The notes under the pieces: model-generated
What the model was told of the DNA's origin: nothing
The model's input: the letters and a program-made list of their open reading frames with translations, nothing else
Databases searched by the model: none
Part shown: positions 61,507-64,000 of the stretch, piece after piece
How positions within the stretch are numbered: the stretch's first letter is position 1
How the letters are laid out: each line of letters starts with the position of its first letter
Source of the DNA: Allopusillimonas sp048270225
GTDB taxonomy: Bacteria; Pseudomonadota; Gammaproteobacteria; Burkholderiales; Burkholderiaceae_B
NCBI GenBank assembly: GCA_048270225.1
Contig: JBLWTG010000003.1
Location: 385,517-449,516, forward strand
Length of the DNA stretch: 64,000 nt
Reading direction: 5' to 3'
Position numbers and translations under genes: made by a program

Positions 61507-62220
61507 ATGCGTCAGATTGTGCTCGACACCGAAACCACCGGCCTGGACCCTTCGCAAGGACACCGCGTTGTCGAACTGGCCTGCGTGGAAATGGAAAACC
61601 GCCTGCTGACAGGGCGGCATTTGCATCTGTATCTGAATCCCGACCGCGACAGCGATCCCGAGGCGCTGGCTGTCCACGGGCTGACGACTGAGTTTCTTTC
61701 GGAGCACCCCCGTTTCGAAGAAGTGGCCCAGCAGCTTGTCGATTTCGTCAAGGACGCTGAAGTCATTATCCACAACGCGGCCTTCGACACCAAGTTTCTC
61801 AATGCCGAGCTGGCGCGCTGCAAGCTCCCCAAGTTTGAACAGTTGTGCGGCAAAGTCACAGATTCGCTCCTGCATGCGCGCGAAATGCACCCGGGCAAGC
61901 GCAACTCCCTGGACGCGCTATGCGAGCGCTACGGTATTTCCAACGCTCACCGCACCCTGCACGGCGCCTTGCTCGATTCGGAGCTGCTGGCCGACGTCTG
62001 GCTTGCCATGACGCGCGGGCAGGATGCGCTGCTGATGGACTTCCAGGAAGAGGAGGGCGGTGTCGGTATCGACGGTGTCCAGATCGAACACGCAGACCTG
62101 TCCACGCTGAAGGTAATCGCCGCCAGCGAAGCCGAACTGGCGGCGCATGAGGCCTATCTCGAGGCGCTGGACAAGGCGGCGGGCAAGCCTTGTTTGTGGC
62201 GGGGGGAGGCTGCTGCGTGA
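61507..62220 (+). CDS. dnaQ: DNA polymerase III epsilon subunit
   Basis: A 237-residue 3'-5' proofreading exonuclease of the replicase. ExoI motif VLDTETTGLD (D7, E9), ExoII near IIHNAAFDTKF, and ExoIII with H and D in LHGALLDSELLADV. A TACAAT element at 61441 could serve as its -10. Followed by tRNA-Val. Confidence 0.96.
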   Translation: MRQIVLDTETTGLDPSQGHRVVELACVEMENRLLTGRHLHLYLNPDRDSDPEALAVHGLTTEFLSEHPRFEEVAQQLVDFVKDAEVIIHNAAFDTKFLNAELARCKLPKFEQLCGKVTDSLLHAREMHPGKRNSLDALCERYGISNAHRTLHGALLDSELLADVWLAMTRGQDALLMDFQEEEGGVGIDGVQIEHADLSTLKVIAASEAELAAHEAYLEALDKAAGKPCLWRGEAAA

Positions 62221-62255
62221 GGTGGCGGGAGCCGAGCATTGGCAAGGCGCGTTTG

Positions 62256-62264
62256 TGCTAAACT
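62256..62264 (+). promoter_or_regulatory. extended -10 promoter of tRNA-Val
   Basis: TG-C-TAAACT, 40 bp upstream of the mature tRNA; TTGGCA at 62239 is too close to be a standard -35. The same TG-C-TA-type element precedes tRNA-Ser. Inferred by eye. Confidence 0.4.
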
Positions 62265-62303
62265 AGCGGCCTTAATTCTCCAGCGCGATGTTCATCGCGC
62301 TTG

Positions 62304-62378
62304 GGGCGGTTAGCTCAGTGGTAGAGCACTGCCTTCACACGGCAGGGGTCACTGGTTCGAACCCAGTACCGCCCACCA
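62304..62378 (+). tRNA. tRNA-Val(CAC)
   Basis: Complete 75-base tRNA with encoded CCA. Acceptor stem GGGCGGT / ACCGCCC with discriminator A; anticodon stem CTGCC / GGCAG with loop TTCACAC, so the anticodon is CAC at 62336-62338; T arm CTGGTTCGAACCCAG. AT-richer DNA begins immediately downstream. Confidence 0.97.
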
Positions 62379-62533
62379 GATTCCAATGCTTTTCGATTCT
62401 TCCCCATTTTCAATGAAGTGGGCGACCGTGCTTGAGACTCCGCATGCTCTAGGACCATTCATCAGTGCTGGGGAAAGTGAATCGGCCAAGGTTTTACTAG
62501 ACACTTTTTAGACTCATAATACTTGGCTGCAGG

Positions 62534-63436
62534 TTATGCGGATTTGAATATTTCCTCGAAATTGCAATGGTTCTGGGCCAACGTTGCAATGGATGACACG
62601 ACGCTGCTGGGCCGATCTGCCTTGCTAATTGCGGCATACGGAACGAGGGGCAGAGAAGGAGTAACTGTAAGAACCTGCAGCAACCCTGATTCAACCATAG
62701 GCGCAAAACATCTCTTGGGTAAATAGCTAATCCCCAGGCCTGAAATAGTGAGGCCGATGAGTGCGACGAGGCTGCTGCTCGTCAGCGTATTCGGTGTGTC
62801 CACTCCAATGGTTTTAAGCCAGCGGCTATAGATCTGCCCTGGCCCTGAGCTATTGTCTTGTATCAACAAGCGGTGTTCAGCCAACTCACGCATGGAAAAT
62901 CGGCGGCGGCCTCCTAGCAGGCCAGGCTTGCACATCCACGCATGTTCGACGGCCCTTACGGGAGTTGCAACGAAGCGTTGATCACTGTACACATCAGGAG
63001 CAATCATCAACTCGATCTCATCGGCTAACAGCTTGTCGCGCAAGTTAGCGCTGGCATCCACATTTGGCTCTATGACAACTCTCGGGTATGTGACCTGAAT
63101 TGCGCTCACTAGACGCGGCAGCCAAGTCAACGCGGTAAGTTCAGTCACTCCAATCCGAACACGACGCTCCAAGACCTCAGGCAGATGAAACTGTTCGAAT
63201 CCCGCATCTCTTTGCTCAAGCAGCCGTTTAGCAAACAGGAACATTTCCTCTCCCTTCTCTGTCAGACGGGCGGAGCGCAAAGAGCGATCAAATAGTGCTG
63301 TCTCGCACAAGGTTTCCAGTTCATGTACCCTCTTCGAAACTGCAGACTGCGTTGTGCGCAGTTTGTTTGCTGCCTGGGAGAAACCGCCGAGTTGCACCAC
63401 CCAAAAGATCGCTTCCAACTGTTTAAACGTCACCAT
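62534..63436 (-). CDS. LysR family transcriptional regulator
   Basis: A 300-residue LysR-type regulator with an N-terminal winged HTH (residues 1-65, FKQLEAIFWVVQLGGFSQAANKL in part, then TTQSAVSKRVHELE) and a C-terminal effector domain. More AT-rich than the core genes. The region beyond its start holds no intact divergent gene within 470 bp, so its target cannot be named. Confidence 0.9.
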   Translation of the reverse strand: MVTFKQLEAIFWVVQLGGFSQAANKLRTTQSAVSKRVHELETLCETALFDRSLRSARLTEKGEEMFLFAKRLLEQRDAGFEQFHLPEVLERRVRIGVTELTALTWLPRLVSAIQVTYPRVVIEPNVDASANLRDKLLADEIELMIAPDVYSDQRFVATPVRAVEHAWMCKPGLLGGRRRFSMRELAEHRLLIQDNSSGPGQIYSRWLKTIGVDTPNTLTSSSLVALIGLTISGLGISYLPKRCFAPMVESGLLQVLTVTPSLPLVPYAAISKADRPSSVVSSIATLAQNHCNFEEIFKSA

Positions 63437-63904
63437 TGTCCAGAGCTTGCATGTATATAAATATTTCTAAAAGAGATGCGTGGGGCCTCCAGTTTATAAC
63501 TTTTTTTATATTAAGTAGTGGTTCATAATTATCCTAGCTAGAGCTACCACGCTGTTGATCCCGCGCAGTGGGGGTGATTGGCATCCCGGAGTCAGATCGT
63601 GCCATGTAAATCCAGCTGATATGGTGGTCGCGCATTCGGCCTACAGCACATGGGTCAACAGGCCTCCAGGAGTCGGTCCGGGTCAATTTCATGGCTTGGC
63701 AAAAAAGCCTGGCGTAACGGTTTCGCATTTGGCGTAAGCTCAGACGCAGCATATGTGGCGATGCAAGCTTAAGGCATAGCACTGACTGTGCCAACACGTT
63801 CCGCGCCCTATGTGACTTGCCAAGTGCACCCGTGACTGTCAAAAAAACCGAGATCATCGTGCAATGCGGCGGTTGTCAAACTAGTTGTCGCCTGTAGATA
63901 AATC
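63437..63904. other. 468-bp gene-poor region near the right edge
   Basis: Two open frames cross it (minus 63534-63857 and plus 63555-63737), but neither translates into a recognisable protein or has a convincing ribosome site. The sequence is AT-richer than core DNA and may contain gene remnants. The first part probably includes the LysR promoter. Confidence 0.45.
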
Positions 63905-64000
63905 TCAAGCCGCCCGTTTGAGGGTTGTTTGCTGCGCAACGTATGTCGTTTCTTTCCTTTCGGGATTGAGGTTCACAACGTCGATACGGGTCCAGTTTCT
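63905..64000 (-). CDS. 3' end of a gene running off the right edge
   Basis: The minus strand is open from the right edge to a TGA at 63905-63907 and encodes 31 residues ending in YVAQQTTLKRAA. The frame has a protein-like composition, but the family cannot be recognised. It may be the catabolic or mobile-element neighbour of the LysR gene. Confidence 0.4.
   Translation of the reverse strand, partial: RNWTRIDVVNLNPERKETTYVAQQTTLKRAA

Noticed and set aside
63534..63857. Open frames on both strands near the right edge
   Set aside because: Translations resemble no protein I know and start sites are poor; treated as non-coding or remnant DNA.

Overview
The window is a chromosomal segment of a GC-rich betaproteobacterium. 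Housekeeping gene order (rplM-rpsI-argC-DUF-erpA / anmK-M23 peptidase / tyrS; glyA-nrdR-ribD; gloB / methyltransferase-rnhA ... dnaQ) and protein character point to the Alcaligenaceae (Bordetella, Achromobacter, Pusillimonas and relatives). That placement is from memory of gene order and protein families, not from a search. Coding density is high, with many 1-4 bp start/stop overlaps typical of operons.

Layout. 1-4.1 kb: end of an operon with two SsuC-type ABC permeases, an isocitrate-lyase/PEP-mutase family lyase and a LeuC/LeuD-type hydratase pair, probably uptake and cleavage of a branched C4-C6 dicarboxylic acid. 4.1-23.7 kb: mostly core genes: gltX, a Pat-like acetyltransferase, a carboxylesterase, yjgA/darP, pmbA, an orphan TRAP binding protein, rplM-rpsI, argC, erpA, anmK, an M23 endopeptidase, tyrS, a PEBP protein, glyA, nrdR, ribD, then tRNA-Ser(GGA). 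24.0-26.4 kb: an AT-richer three-gene cassette directly behind that tRNA (TIGR04255-like protein, HTH protein, and an unknown protein with a SHDCD motif). This is the best candidate for an undescribed system. 26.7-38.4 kb: a catabolic island with a peptide/opine-type ABC importer, a LysR regulator, a three-subunit FAD/[2Fe-2S] amine or imino-acid dehydrogenase, a second DAO-type oxidase and an MmgE/PrpD protein. It ends at a truncated antitoxin-like gene. 38.5-50.9 kb: metabolic accessory genes: DapA-family lyase, arylamine N-acetyltransferase, gltIJKL-type glutamate/aspartate importer, an AceE/MdeB-like 2-oxoacid dehydrogenase E1 carrying a hexanucleotide repeat with a divergent Lrp regulator, a beta-hydroxyacid dehydrogenase/carboxymuconolactone-decarboxylase pair with a GntR regulator, a YdjM-like membrane protein and an I78 lipoprotein. 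51.0-62.4 kb: core genes again (trhO, GST, fabI, mltD, gloB, rnhA, dnaQ, tRNA-Val), with an RND efflux pair between rnhA and dnaQ. 62.4-64.0 kb: AT-richer DNA behind tRNA-Val(CAC) with a LysR regulator, a gene-poor stretch and the 3' end of a gene running off the right edge.

How they work together. The accessory blocks look like self-contained uptake-plus-catabolism units, each with its own regulator (LysR, Lrp, GntR). They sit between conserved housekeeping blocks, and two tRNA genes mark the starts of AT-richer DNA. Functions are assigned from protein motifs and neighbours read by eye; no database search was possible.
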